Assembly (NCBI GenBank): GCA_031002005.1
Contig: CM061914.1
Location: 191,908,685 to 191,972,684, forward strand
DNA: 64,000 nt
Direction: 5' to 3'
DNA from: Vandiemenella viatica
Lineage: Eukaryota; Arthropoda; Insecta; Orthoptera; Morabidae
Shown: positions 21,140-32,801 of the stretch, piece after piece
Numbering within the stretch: the stretch's first letter is position 1
Layout: each line of letters begins with the position of its first letter
Notes under the pieces: model-generated
Told to the model about the DNA's origin: nothing
Databases searched by the model: none
The model's input: the letters and a program-made list of their open reading frames with translations, nothing else
Translations under genes and position numbers: made by a program

Positions 21140-21869
21140 ATATAAGGTGGGGAAAGAATTGCTTGTTGAAGACTTGAAATGTAAATTTCTTGGCATTACT
21201 TTTGATAACAAGCTTAACTGGGTTGCACTTGCACACATTGGACAGGTGGTAGGAAAAGTTTTCAAAGTTCTGCACTTGTTGGAGAGAGTGAGGAGGGGAT
21301 GTACGAGAGAAGTAAAGGAATTGGGTTACAAAACTTTGGTCAGACCATTGCTCGAATATGGTAGTGTAGTATGGGACCCTCATTTTACGTATAAAATACA
21401 GGAGTTGGAGAGGGTGCAAAGAAGGGCTGCTAGATTTGTTTCTGGAAATTATCGCAGAATGCAATCAGTGACGGATATGATAAAGGAGCTGGAATAGGAT
21501 TCATTGCAAGACAGGAGGAGGATGAGGAGGGTCATGGGAGTGTACAGGGCATATACTGGCGATGAAGCATGGAAAGATATTGCAATTGGTATGAAAAGTA
21601 GTGCATGGAAGGGAAAAGATGACCATGACCACAAGCTGGCACTCGATTGCAGGCACAAGGGTGTGGGAAGATTCTCTTGTTTAGGTAAGGGTGTCAGGGA
21701 TTTGAATACGTTACCAAGAGAAATGATGAATAATTTACCGAAAACTTTGAAAGAATTTAAAAATAAAATTTGTAGAGGGCAAATGTAGATGGGTGCAGGA
21801 TAGGGGGAAGATGGGTGTGTAGGGAAATTACCACCGGAGCCTGTGCTCCATTGCAATTAAATTAAATAA
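21140..21869 (+). pseudogene. LINE family 1 ORF2 3' end, one in-frame stop
   Basis: A single frame from 21147 to 21788 is broken only by TAG at 21495-21497 (MIKELE then stop then DSLQDRR). Other copies have Trp there, so it is likely a TGG-to-TAG change. It covers the RT C-terminal region (KCKFLGITFDNKLNW, RAARFVSGNYRRMQSVTD) and ends at the GCAATTAAATTAAATAA tail. This is the best copy of the family in the window. Confidence 0.88.
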
Positions 21870-22140
21870 TGAACACCGCAAACTATGTCTTCAAGTGTTT
21901 GGCAGTATTTACATAACACCGGTAAAAGAACCAAACTGTTTCCGGTTAATGGTTTTAACAATCTGTTACTTGTAACTGTAAGGTTATTTATTTCCTTTTT
22001 TTTTAAAACAGATTTTTTTTATTATTATTATTATTTACTTATTTTAATGATTTTTAGCCTTATCGGCCATACAGGAAACCTTTTACTAAAGTTTCTATCG
22101 GTGTGTACAATAGCGTTTTAGCTAATTATTTGGTTAACCT

Positions 22141-22365
22141 ACCGAGCGTGGTGGGTGAGCGGTCTTGCATTCGGGAGGACACCAGTCCGAATTCTCGTCT
22201 ATCCAGATTTGAGTTTTTCTTGGTTTCTCAAAATCACTCCAGACAAATGACGAGATGGTTCCTTAAAAATGCCATGGCCGAAATATTCCCATTCTTTGCC
22301 ACCAGTCCTTTCCAGCCCCTAATAACCTCCAAGTCGGCTAGACGGAAAACCATCAAACAAACAAT
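22141..22365 (+). mobile_element. tRNA-derived SINE, head deletion
   Basis: ACCGAGCGTGGTGGGTGAGC joins directly to GGTCTTGCATTCGGGAGG, losing the part between the A box and the anticodon-like region. The body and tail are diverged. Confidence 0.8.
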
Positions 22366-22379
22366 TATACTTTTCATAT

Positions 22380-22775
22380 CGTCGTGTTTATAACTGTTAT
22401 TTTACAATTTCTCACAAGCTGATAATGACATAAATGAGGATCTCAGGTTTCGCAATATTAAAATGACTGCTACAAAAACTGCAAAAAAATATGTGTTATT
22501 AATTGCTTTGAATTTTTTTTAACAATAAATTTTACTTTACTTATTTTTTCGAATTCCTCTAAATTGTAATGAACACTGAACAGTATTTCGTGAAGTTTTT
22601 GGCAATGTTGACACCTGCCAAAGACGCAAAATATTTCCTGTAAATTGTTTTAATAACCTGTTATTTGTAACAGTCATTTTAGTATCTCCTTTCTATATTT
22701 TTTCCCTTAAGTTTTCTTTTTTATTGTTAGTTTGTTAATTTTAATGACTTTTAGCTTTATTGGCCATACAGCCTG
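22380..22775. other. No gene recognised
   Basis: AT-rich sequence; nothing supported. Confidence 0.4.
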
Positions 22776-22779
22776 CCGC

Positions 22780-22845
22780 AATTGTATTTAGTTGCAATGG
22801 ATCGTATTTTTTGGTGGCAATTTCTCTAGTAATTTACCCCTTTAT
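22780..22845 (-). repeat. LINE family 1 3' tip
   Basis: GTATTTAGTTGCAATGGATC followed by TTTGGTGGCAATTTC matches the extreme 3' end of LINE family 1. Confidence 0.55.
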
Positions 22846-22989
22846 TTTTTATTATTACTATATCATTTTAAACTAATCATTAGTTTCACAAATGCATTTA
22901 AATGGAACGAAAAAACAATTGTGGACTTTTCGAGGTTCGTTATTTTTTAGAAATGATATGAAAAATGTTCTTCGTTTTTGGTTCTTCTT

Positions 22990-23620
22990 TACAATCTTAC
23001 CTTCATCTCTCATTTTTTACATTTAGAAAATAAATTATACTACTTTTCATTAAGTTTCCAGCATCAGATTGGTTCAAACTGGATCTTTAACTGACCCTCT
23101 ATATCCGCCACTGGTTTTCTTTCGATAAGACCGCTGTAAATGAAAATACTATTAAAAAACCATGCCAAATACACTTTAAGAATCATCTCCACTTTCTTTA
23201 TTATAATCTCAACACGAAACAAAAGTCTTCCACTTATCTTATTGTCCTCCACTTTCAAATAACAACTTTCATGTTTCACTAACTTTATCATTATACTAAT
23301 CTTCTGCCCTCAGGCTAATATTTTCCACTACAAATCCCTCCAGGATTTTTACAGCTTCTCCATTAAGCATTTTTCATCCACAACTTCTCTCATTTCATTT
23401 TCTCTTCAACTCCTTTTTTTCCTTCAACTGTTCTTTTTCACCAAAGACCTCATATATCTCTCTTTAAATTCTGTGACCTTAGAAATCAATGTTAGTATTT
23501 ACAATCATAACTACTAAATGAAGAAAACAATTTTACTAATATTAAAAAAAATCACAAATGGTGAGGTTGTGTACGTCACAACTTACTTACAACTAATTAT
23601 GCATTAAAATTAATTATTAC
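22990..23620. repeat. Duplicated segment, copy 1 (empty sites)
   Basis: From TTTCCAGCATCAGATTGGTT to GGTGAGGTTGTGTAC it matches 26500-28610 in the same order and orientation. It lacks the SINE and the pogo-like element present there, so it shows the pre-insertion state. Confidence 0.8.
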
Positions 23621-23624
23621 ACAA

Positions 23625-24010
23625 CAGAAATGGTTTCGCATAGAGGGAGATGCAGGTTTCTTTGTGAGGCTAAATCGCGAGAGCCGATGCTTTACCTGGA
23701 AGTGGCAGACGTTTGGGGTAGTATATCTGGGCGGTGGCAGGCGCCATTCGAGAGCTGCCAATACGTAAACGGACTGTCGGGCGGCGTTACGGCGATATTA
23801 TGCGGAGAGAGGCGTTTGTTCGCTGACGGTGTCAGATACGGATGCGCGGCTCCAGATGGAAATAACACGATCGCTCCTCGACCGTCACTTGTCTCCCAGG
23901 CCGTTAAATCGAAAAAACACGCCACCGCCCAGGCTCCTCTTTTATATTCCCCTACACTTCCGAGGCTCCAGCAAAACGCTCTTGGATTTCCAACAGAATC
24001 TTCTCCAGCG
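23625..24010. other. GC-rich island, candidate regulatory sequence
   Basis: Both strands have moderately long frames (149 and 115 codons) but no recognisable domain. CpG-rich with CGGGCGGCGTTACGGCGATA. More like a non-coding island than an exon. Confidence 0.35.
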
Positions 24011-24014
24011 TTTA

Positions 24015-24790
24015 TTGAAAATGTAAGGAGTAATTCCAAAGATGCTATACCAACTCCAATTACCTGCTATCGTCTGTAATGGCCCGAAATCCGATTGCAT
24101 GGTTTATACATACATCTGGTTTTTAATGCAAATGCATTTTCTTTGTATAATTATTTTTTTAACTGCTTAACGTCTCTTAACAACGAGATCTTTAGAGACG
24201 GGAAACGATGGGGGGCAAGGAATGGGAAGGAATTCGGCCATGGCCGTTTAAAGGAAGTATCCCGGCATTTGCCTGGAGTACAATTATTAAAAGCAAAATA
24301 CGGTCATGCCAGGTTGCCTATCAAAATATGGCCGAAAGTAGTTTTCATTAAAATTTCAAAAAATTAATTTTTTCAAAAAATTTCGATCTCTTGTTTTTTA
24401 AATAAATTATAATTAATTTCAAAGAGACACATATGAAGAACTTAAATAATTTGGATTGCCTATGTAAATGGAAGAGAATCTTCTTCCACAAAGTTGAGTG
24501 AAAATGTGAGGAGTAATTCCAAAGATGCTATACCAACTGCTTTAACCTGCTATCGTCTGTAATGGCCCAAAATCCAACTGCATAATTTATATGTAGATCT
24601 GTTTTTTAATCGAAATGAATTTTTTTATGTACAATTATCAATAGCAGACTACGGTTCTACCGGGTTGACTATTAAAATATGGCCGCAAGTACTTTTTCAT
24701 TAAAACTTCAAAAAAAAATTATACTTAATTTCAAAGAGAGACATATGAAGATCTTAAAAGGTTTGGTTCGCCTATATAAATATGGCCGCA
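24015..24790. repeat. Direct repeat pair with CCATATTT-type motif
   Basis: GGAGTAATTCCAAAGATGCT through ACCTGCTATCGTCTGTAATG occurs at 24027-24080 and again at 24510-24562. Each is followed by a TAAAATATGGCCGCAAGTA-like block. The first unit holds a SINE fragment. A third, inverted unit lies at 25135-25265. Confidence 0.65.
24153..24282 (-). mobile_element. SINE fragment, tail subfamily 2
   Basis: AACGTCTCTTAACAACGAGA and CTTTAGAGACGGGAAACGAT identify the subfamily whose tail differs from the GACGTCGACGAGG type (compare 41952-42198 and 31357-31605). Truncated within the body at GCCTGGAGT. Confidence 0.75.
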
Positions 24791-24930
24791 AGTAGGGTTT
24801 GCCAGTTATTAAAGATATGTAAGAGCGAGAAAGAGTTATATCTTTAACAGCTGACAATACCTACTTGCTACCGGTTTATATATGCAACACAAACTTTTTA
24901 TGTTCTTTAAATGAATTATAATTTATTTAT

Positions 24931-25112
24931 CACCCGTCCACGCATCCAGATTTGAGTTGTCCATCATTTCCCAAAATCACTCCAGGCTAATGCCGGGATG
25001 CTTCCTTCAAAACGCCATTGCTGAATTCCTTCCCATTCCTTGTCCCTTGTCCCATCCCGCCTTTAATGACCTCGACGTCGACGAGGCGTAAAACCATAAG
25101 TAAAAAAATAAT
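24931..25112 (+). mobile_element. SINE fragment, 5'-truncated
   Basis: It begins at CGTCCACGCATCCAGATTTG, just past the B box, and continues to the GACGTCGACGAGGCG tail and an A-rich end. Confidence 0.8.
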
Positions 25113-25134
25113 AATTTAAGAAACAGCTAAACGA

Positions 25135-25265
25135 AATGTTAAAAAAAATATAATAAATTTTTGAAATTTTATTTTAAACTACTTGCGGCCATATTTTGAT
25201 AGGCAACCAAGCAGGAGCATATTCTGCTATTAATTATTATACATAAAAATTGTTTTCCGATTAAA
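25135..25265 (-). repeat. Inverted third unit of the CCATATTT repeat
   Basis: CTACTTGCGGCCATATTTTG followed by ATAGGCAACC is the reverse complement of the block in the two direct units at 24290-24330 and 24665-24690. Confidence 0.6.
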
Positions 25266-25424
25266 GTCATAAGTAAAAAACACACACACACAAGTAAAGA
25301 GTACTTAGAAACCTGTGTGAACTAAGTATTTGGATTCTTAGCTGTAAGTAAGCGGTACCTGCCCATTGTGTTTCAGTGACGCTGTCGGTAACTATGGAGA
25401 CACGTTGTTTACTCTCAGAATGAC

Positions 25425-25695
25425 AATCTCATGACTTATGCTCCCGCCTGGCGGGACGCCGTAACTCAGTTTCCGCAGTTGGCAGCAGTGTTTCAGGGGA
25501 GTCCTGCCGGGGTGCGTTTGTTGTTTAATCTCTCTCGCGCAGCGCGTCTGATTCATGAACCCATCACCGGCTGGCACGCACACAAATTTTGCATCTCACT
25601 GCCAACGAAGGTGGCGAGTTTAAACAGCCGCTGGTTTTCCTTCCTTCCTTCTCCCCGCATCTTCGCTACTTTTCAGGCCGCTGATGATTGAGGAG
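25425..25695. other. GC-rich island, candidate regulatory sequence
   Basis: CGCCTGGCGGGACGCCGTAA and neighbouring GC-rich sequence with no recognisable protein, flanked by AT-rich DNA. Confidence 0.3.
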
Positions 25696-25699
25696 ATTG

Positions 25700-26495
25700 A
25701 AACAGCCGTACACCATGTAAAGTCCGTTATTTTAGATAATATGAAAATGTACTTTATCCACTTAAGCGAGTAGGTACAGTCATCAGGTTTCAAAAAAAAT
25801 AAAAAAAAAGATTTATTTATTTCGATTTACAAAAATAGTTTTTACTTTTGACTTAATGTTGGTGAAAAAAATATCTTTGACAGCGTGGGAATTATGCGTG
25901 ATTAAGTCCTACACAATTGACAGCCATTTAAATCTTAGTGCACTTCAAGGTAATCCAAATCTTTAACCTTAAATTTCTCAAAACAGCAATTCATCAATTG
26001 ATTTTAAAGATAATTTTTTTCACATGTATAGATCTTATTCAAATTTGCAAGACATGTTCTACATACTAATCACTACAGTCCCTACCATTACTGTTTATGC
26101 AGCTTTTCACAAATCGAAAATATGTCCATATGTTAAAACAAAAAAGAAAGAATTTTAATTTCTTGAATTTTTTTTATTAACAACAAATATAAAGTTAAAT
26201 GTGTTATATTATTGGTTTAACTAATTTCCTGAATATTAGTTTACAAGATTAATAAAATATTTCTGTAAAATTTCAAATATTATGCTTTCTATCATTAAAG
26301 ACTTTAAATAGGACATATTTTTAAGTGTAGGTTTGAATGCTACATTACAATGACATATTGTTAAATAATATTTTTATTTTAAAAATCAATTTTTACATAA
26401 AACTATAACAGTTCTATGGAGCTACGAAATTTGAACTCCCAAAATTTAAATAGATTTTGATAAAATGAAATTTCAATTTCCACAAATATTTGTAT
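25700..26495. other. No gene recognised
   Basis: Very AT-rich; only short frames. Confidence 0.45.
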
Positions 26496-26941
26496 GTGTT
26501 AGCTGTACCTTCCCCCTTAAATATAACACTTTCCCTTATGTTTCCTGCGTCAGACTAGTTCAAATAGGATCTTTATTTATCCCTCCATGTCCGTCGCTGG
26601 TTTTCTTTCGATACCATCGCTGAAATAACACTAACTATTAAAAAATCATACCAAATGTACTTTAAGAATCAACTCCATTCCTTTATTATAACTTCAATAT
26701 GAAATAAAAATCCTTTCACTTATTTTATCTTCTATTTTCAAATGACAATCAATTACCAATTAGAACTTTCATTAACTTTATACTAATCTTCTACCCTCAG
26801 GCGCATATTTTCCATTATAAATCCCGCCATGATTTTTTACAGCTGCTCCATTAAGCTTTTCTCATCCACACTTTCTCTCATTTCATTTTCTCTTCAACTC
26901 TCTTTTTTCTTCAACTGCTCTTTTTCACCAAACATCTTTTA

Positions 26942-27151
26942 GTTCTGGCCTCGCATTCGGGAGGACGCGGGTTCGAATCCCCGTCCGGACATCCAGATTT
27001 GGGTTTTCCATGGTTTCCCCAAATCACTCCAGGCTAGTGCAGCGATACTTCCTTTGAAAAGCTACGACAGAATTCCTTCCCGTTCCTTGCCCCAGTCCCA
27101 TCCCGCCTCTAATGACCTTAGCCGTCGACGAGGCGTGAAGCAAAAAAATAA
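26942..27151 (+). mobile_element. tRNA-derived SINE, 5'-truncated, 8-bp TSD
   Basis: ATCTTTTA at 26934-26941 and 27152-27159 flanks a copy that starts at GTTCTGGCCTCGCATTCGGG, lacking the first third of the head. The paralogous empty site is near 23450. Confidence 0.92.
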
Positions 27152-27227
27152 ATCTTTTATACCTCTCTTCAAACTCTGTGACCTTAGAAACTCAAAATTA
27201 GTAGGTCTATCTAAAATCATAATTACA

Positions 27228-28539
27228 AGAGGAAAGTGCCCTATTCCGCACCCCTCCCCCCAAAGTGGACCCCCGCTCTCCTGCCTCTGCATTGTACTGA
27301 ACTATAGCGGAATCAATTGTAAATAGTAGTTTTCGCTTCTACCGCTCTGTAAGAGAGAGCTCGTGTTGCTCACTTTAATTGTTGATCGCCAAATCGCCAT
27401 TACGTGTTTTGTCAGAGAACCAAATTTTTACAGTGTGCTGTATTTTTTGATTTTCTCGTGGAAATTGGCAGGTAAGTCTTCCAACCAATATACACTCTTA
27501 AATGAAAAGGTTTTAGATTAATGTTTATCACTGAACTGTCTTGTCGAAACGTTGGGTTAAAAATCTATTGGGTTAACAATATACAAGCTAGGGTTCCGCA
27601 AAGCGGACCCCCATGAGTTGCCTAAACCGGACCCCTTCTTTTTCATGCTTACAAGTCTGCCTATATCTCAAATAGAGGGCGAATGGCCTGCATTTCTATG
27701 ATCATAACATCTACGCCTTATAAAGCCCAATTGGTGGAAGCTAAAAGAGCTAAAGAAGTCAAGCATACTCAACAGCAAGCACGTAATCATGATCGAGGAT
27801 GCAAAAGTAGCCGCGGAAGGAGGCATGGTTCATCTAGTAAAGAGAAAGAACAGGTGAAAAAGCGCCTTACTTTTGAAAAGAATGTGAAAGGATCAAGCAC
27901 TGAGGATGAAATGAGTGCATTCTCTGGATCATTGGAATTGGAGATTCTTCCTGGAGTGTCCCAATCCAAAGATGATGACGCTTGGTGCATGTTCTGCGAC
28001 AGGAAGTTTTCCGAAGATTCAGAACGAGAACTATGGGTAATGTGCGTTATATGTTCGTTTTGGGGGCCATGTGGATTGTGCTGGGCTGAAGGACGTGTAC
28101 ATCTGTGACTTTTGCCGCTAAACAATTTAATTTATGTTGTATTTTATGTCTTCTTATATTGTAATCTATATATAGGATATATTTGTATTTAAAAAAAAAA
28201 AAAAAAACCTGTAATTATCATATTAAATTTGTGCCTTAAAACTATATATTTTTTTTTTTGTGATTCAGTTCATTTTTATAATTTTATTTAGTGTAATCTT
28301 CATCACTTTTATGAGGGGTCCGATTTAGGCAACTATTTCTCAAATCGCAAAAGTGTAAGATTTTTTTAGATTTTTTTTTGGTAATCATTTATAGAGATAA
28401 GTTTTGAAATTAGAATGTAAAAGGTGCGTAACATAGTGAAGTAAATATTTGATGCTTTAAAAACAGTTTTTTTTTACTAATTCATGTATATTGTTAATAA
28501 AAAACAAAATGGGGGGGCCACTTTTGGGCACTTTCCTCT
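27228..28539 (+). mobile_element. pogo/Tigger-like DNA element, internally deleted
   Basis: AGAGGAAAGTGCCC (27228-27241) is inverted exactly at 28526-28539. Subterminal repeats AGTTGCCTAAACCGGACCCC (27616) and the inverted GGGGTCCGATTTAGGCAACT (28315) add structure. TA dinucleotides flank the site and the paralogous copy shows the uninterrupted site. At 1.3 kb it retains a splice-donor-like GGCAGGTAAGT (27468) and the transposase 3' end only. Confidence 0.85.
27683..28108 (+). pseudogene. pogo/Tigger-like transposase C-terminal end with zinc-finger tail
   Basis: The frame begins after an internal deletion and keeps the region after the DDE domain (TSTPYKAQLVEAKRAK). A charged linker and a Cys-rich tail follow, with CMFCDRKFSED and WVMCVICSFW. 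Insect Tigger-like transposases often end in such a PHD-like zinc finger (C-x2-C repeated). The tail reads GPCGLCWAEGRVHL then stop, slightly off the expected spacing, so a frameshift near 28070 is likely. The CENP-B DNA-binding part and catalytic core are absent. Confidence 0.65.
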
Positions 28540-28619
28540 ATATAAAAAACAATTTTACTACTTATACAATCACAAATGTTGAGGTTGTGTACTTGACAAC
28601 CGCATGCATCAGTTCTTCA

Positions 28620-29280
28620 TCTTCATCACTTTTTCCCAAAATGTTGGGGTCGGCTGCCTTCGGTGAGCTGCACTCATAGTTGTGACGGTTGACTAGGAGC
28701 TGTGGTTTCACGGTCGCCAAGCGCTTGCCGACTTGAAGCATTTAATATCTACCGTCAGGTAGAGCGCTACGTGCTAATGGAGGAGGTGAACTGTTGCGAT
28801 CTATCTGTTCAGGGTGTAATAAGTGTATTTTTTATTTCTGAAATTTTCGAAGCGAAGAGTGCATTCGCACTGATGGCTGGATTATAAGACAGATAAGTCC
28901 GCTAAGAACAAGAATAGGATGCCGTGACTCAAAAACCACTTTTGGGGAATCTGCAAACTTTTTTTTAACTGGATAGAACTGCTGGAGCTCCAAAAATAGT
29001 GACGTACGAATAATAGTGCTAGTTTTAAACGTTTTAAGGCAGAAAGGTTGGCTTCATTTTTGGAGAGCCTTGTGGTCTTACGTGATACGAAGAAAACAAT
29101 GGAGCTGCCAATCGAAATTCTTTACAAACACGAACGAAGTCGTGGGTACCAGCTAGTCAAAATACATAATCCTTTTTGTTCTGTTCATCGGTGGGTTAAT
29201 AAAAATTATTAAAGGCGTAGGTAGGAAGGTTACATGTGCACCGTACATGTCTGTTCTGTAGAGACCCTGTGTTGTGTTCT
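28620..29280. other. No gene recognised
   Basis: Mixed composition; short frames only. Confidence 0.4.
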
Positions 29281-29609
29281 TGGTAAAGGGACGTCCATTA
29301 ATTACGTGAGGCGTTTTCCGGACCACCTCCTCCCCCACCCTCTTTGGTGAGATTTATTTTTGGTGAGATCTGGTCGCTTTCTTCCCCCCCCCCCACCCCT
29401 CCCAAGATGACATGAGATTTTGACGGGACCCCCCCGTCCCGTCTTGATAGTCTTGGTAGTTTTTTTTATACCCTTTTTCTTTTTCTTTTAGCTGTCCTGC
29501 CCCCGAAGGCGGTTATACCCCCACTGAAATCGGTATCCGCGTCATTTTTATCCCCTTCTAGTCGACATCTATCTCTTTTGTAGGCCTTTTTTTAGCTTGT
29601 AGTACGCAG

Positions 29610-30830
29610 GGTTGTGGCGTACTACAAATGTGTAAATATTTGTATTTAATTTTTTATACTCAGATTATGTTAATATTTATGAATATTTAGTAAATTAATT
29701 ATCCGATCCACGCAATGCATATCCCAGGCTGCCTTCATTTCTTAACAATTTATCTGAATAAAGAGGTTGCTACTTGGAGGAGCAGAAAGGATTTTGAAGC
29801 TGGCAACGGTATTTCTGCCGATAGCGTGGGATGCTGCGAGCCATTGTTCGCTCGGCTAAGCGGATAGGAACAGCTAACCGTCAAGGTCAGTGCGTTGACC
29901 CTGCGCAAGGATACCTGAACAGCACAAGGGGTGAAAGACGTGCGGGAGTCCAGAGCGAATGGGGTGACTTCGAGTCTCACGTGGTTTTGGGAAGAAGTTA
30001 GATATCCAATGCCATATCATATACGGGGTCTACAAATGTTAATTCATGACTTCCTTTTTCCATGTAACGAAATTTCGGGAAGGAGTTTTCGGAAGAGAAA
30101 GAGAAGCGGCCATACTGGGCATTCTGTGGTCAGCAGTCGCCGTGTCCAGTCGTCATAGCGCGGAGTTGCACTATGCTGGAGGGTTCTGGCTTCGACCACT
30201 GGCTGGTCGATTGACGCTGTCCATACATTGATGGTACAACTTGCTGGTCTACGCCGCACGCCCACACTGCTGATGCTGGTGATTTTGGTAATTTGTTCCA
30301 TCGCCCATCATCGTTTCATGGTTTGGAAAGACTTTGAAGGATCCGTAATCGACCCATGAGACAGGATCTCTGCTCAATTCCATTTAAAAGCTAGCTGGCA
30401 AATAACCTCATGAACTTTAAAGCTCCTTGTAAATTCAGATTTGAGCCTTAATATTGTTCATCTTTTTAATTCAAAAGGCGCCCAAGGGATTTTATCCACC
30501 AGACAGATAACATTTAATTGTTGGCTTGTGGCCACGATGTTATCATGTTTTCAATTTTATAAATGAAATATTTTACATCCAGTTTATATTTGCTATCTTC
30601 AGGCAGATTGTAAAGACGGATAGTGTCTAACCTAACGTTAAATGTATCCGGCTATGTACAAGCCATAGGAAAATAATAAATTCAGCATTGTATGTGTTTC
30701 ATCAACAGCAATCAGGATCCTTGCTACCTAAATATTAATTTCTTATTAAAATCAATAATCAAATTAATATTAAAACATACCTGTACAACAGTAAAGTAAT
30801 GGCTCCCCCGTTACAAGCTCTACTGAATTT
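29610..30830. other. No gene recognised between MITE B halves
   Basis: About 1.2 kb with short frames in all directions (longest 85 codons). No recognised element. Confidence 0.4.
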
Positions 30831-30883
30831 TCTAGAATTTCAAAACCTCACGTGAGATTTCCGTTGACCAACCCCCCTCCCCC

Positions 30884-31345
30884 TTGGTTTTATTTTATTT
30901 TATTTCTCGTGTCCAGGACATAACTTTACAAGTTGAAACAAAACAAATAAAATGAATTAATTAATATTATGCTTATGGACTATAGAACACAATTAAATGG
31001 AATGTGACCAGAATTCCGCAATCCTGATGGCCTTCTCATCTGCACTAAAAAGGTCGTAAATAGTGCAGGTTTCAGGTAGATTCCTGCATACCAGAAGATG
31101 TTGTGGGTCCTGCAGCTCACCACATTCACATAGTTCGCTTTCAGTAGTGTAACCCCATTTTTTTATATTAGATCTGCATCAGGACACTTCAGTTCTTAAT
31201 CTATTTTATGCCTTCCATATAGCATATGGCGGTGCCTCTTTGATATTCCTCCAGTGCCCTTCAGGCAACGAATTTCGCCATAGTTCTACACGGCGAGCTC
31301 CAGGTGAAGATGTTATGGCTGTAGTTGACTGTAAGAAGCTCGTTC
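30884..31345 (-). pseudogene. LINE ORF2 C-terminus with (TAAAA)n tail
   Basis: On the minus strand LWRNSLPEGHWRNIKEAPPY, RLRTEVS, KKWGYTTESELCECG and ADEKAIRIAEFWSHSI then stop. This is the Cys-rich C-terminal tail of an insect LINE ORF2, with two stops upstream. The 3'UTR ends in repeated TAAAA (plus-strand TTTTATTTTATTTTATTT at 30887-30904). Same family as the fragment at 2500-2885. Confidence 0.7.
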
Positions 31346-31356
31346 TTGACTTTCTC

Positions 31357-31605
31357 ACCGAGCGTGGTGGTGTAACGGCTAGCTTTCTGGCGTCGCATTC
31401 GGGAGGACGACGGTTCGAATCCCTGTCCGGGCATCCATATTTGGGTTTTCCATGGTTCCCCAAAATCACTCCAGGTAAATGCCGGGATGCTTCCTTCAAA
31501 AGGCCGTCACCGAATTCCTTCCCATTCCTTGCCCCCCATCATTTCCCGTCTCTAAAGACCTCGCTGTTAAGAGACGTTAAGCAGATAAAAAATAATTAAA
31601 AAAAA
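31357..31605 (+). mobile_element. tRNA-derived SINE, 11-bp TSD, tail subfamily 2
   Basis: TTGACTTTCTC (31346-31356) and TTGACCTTCTC (31606-31616) flank the copy, with one mismatch. Head ACCGAGCGTGGTGGTGTAAC, B box GGTTCGAATCC, and the alternate tail CTGTTAAGAGACGTTAAGCA. Confidence 0.92.
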
Positions 31606-31789
31606 TTGACCTTCTCCCCCTCTGTGAGATTTGGTGAGATTTCGCCCCCCTTCCCCCCCCCCCATTTCACCTCACGTAATTAACGGACGCCCCCTAACGT
31701 GATACGTGGACAGCGCTGATTGGCTCCCTATCTTAAATAACGCACGACTTGGGATGATATTTTTTGGGTTTTATTTCCACTCGTCCTCC

Positions 31790-32110
31790 GCCATAACAGA
31801 AATCACAGCCGTCCGCCCCGCTCAAATTAGATATTAATTACGGCCTCCTGTGCGCCAATTAGCGCGCCGAGTGACGCGAATTTCGTTTATGTTTCCGCGT
31901 AATTGGATGTTTGCTGTCAGGTTGTGCGGAAGCAGGGTGGCGGGCGAAATTAATACATGAGACGCGAGCCCTCCAGCTAAACACCCTCACTCGCAGCTGA
32001 TTCGTTTCGATAGCAGCGCGAGTAGGAAGCTGGAAATTTATACCCGGACCAGATTCTGGCCAATTGAATCAGAGAAGGTCTCGCTGGTATTTTCGTCGTC
32101 CATCTGCAAA
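31790..32110. promoter_or_regulatory. GC-rich island with homeodomain-type sites, candidate enhancer
   Basis: It mixes GC-rich segments with AATTAG/TAATTA cores (ATTAATTACGGCCTCC, CCAATTAGCGCGCC, GCGTAATTGG, GCGAAATTAATAC). There is no coding potential. The pattern resembles insect developmental cis-regulatory DNA; function is inference. Confidence 0.35.
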
Positions 32111-32259
32111 TTGTCGCTAGTGGGCACGTGCCCAAGTGCCGCATTTCGCAGAAAGAACGTTCGTAAATTCTACTGATATGAAATGACTTTAAATTTAGAG
32201 TTCAATAGTTAGTCATCATCATTATTGTTGGAGACCATCTCCAGTTTCCCGGGTGTGGT

Positions 32260-32640
32260 TTACGAGCCTTGGTTGTTATAGACGATTGTTTTCCACCTTT
32301 TCCTGTCCAGAAAGGTTTCTCTGTCTGTGATGTACTCCCTATTCCAGCCTCTTCTCTCTACGTCCTCCTTCAGTTGGTCTGTCCATCTTCTTCTTGGTCT
32401 TCCCACTGATCTTTTGCCCACTATCCTTTTTTCCAAATAAGTTTTTGGCAGTCTTTTATTAGTCATTCTCTTCACATGCCCAAACCACCGAAGTCTTGAT
32501 GACCTAAGTCTCTCTTCCATGGATTCCCTTAGCTCTAGGTTTGATATAATTTCATCATTCTTTATGCGGTCAAGTCTAGTTTTCTGGAGGACCGTTCTAA
32601 GAAACTTCATTTCACATGCTTGGATCTTGCTAAGGTCCCT
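32260..32640 (-). pseudogene. LINE ORF2 C-terminal fragment (RLRWFGHVKRM type)
   Basis: A 116-codon frame includes EERLRSSRLRWFGHVKRM and GRPRRRWTDQLKEDVERRG, the typical C-terminus of several insect LINE reverse-transcriptase ORFs. No RT core or 5' part is present. Confidence 0.85.
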
Positions 32641-32649
32641 TGATGTTAG

Positions 32650-32767
32650 TGTGCATGTTTATTACAAATTATAAAAAAAAATCAAATGGATATCATAAAA
32701 ATCTACTGCCATATGGGGAAGAACTAAATTGATATTTGAATTCAACTTGAAAAATATTTCTAGAATC

Positions 32768-32801
<34 letters not shown>

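Larger units (their letters stand above)
26500..28615. repeat. Duplicated segment, copy 2 (two insertions)
   Basis: Matches 22990-23620, but interrupted by a SINE at 26942-27151 and a pogo-like element at 27228-28539. The match resumes after the second insertion (AAAACAATTTTACTACTTAT, then GAGGTTGTGTACTTGACAAC). Confidence 0.8.
29285..31697. mobile_element. MITE family B, split by later insertions
   Basis: A left end (CGTCCATTAATTACGTGAGG, 29292) and an inverted right end (CCTCACGTAATTAACGGACG, ending ~31690) fit one MITE B. Its internal segment reappears at 30838-30885 (AAAACCTCACGTGAGATTTC). The intervening DNA (about 29610-30830 and 30886-31605) would be insertions, the second including a LINE end and a SINE. 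Two separate truncated MITEs is an alternative reading. Confidence 0.5.

Noticed and set aside
23630..24079. 149-codon plus-strand frame as a gene
   Set aside because: The opposite strand has a 115-codon frame over the same GC-rich bases and neither resembles a known protein.
27530..27575. CTGAACTGTCTTGTCGAAACGTTGGG as another hammerhead motif
   Set aside because: The order is suggestive, but CUGANGA is not intact and stem II is too short; it lies inside the pogo-like element.
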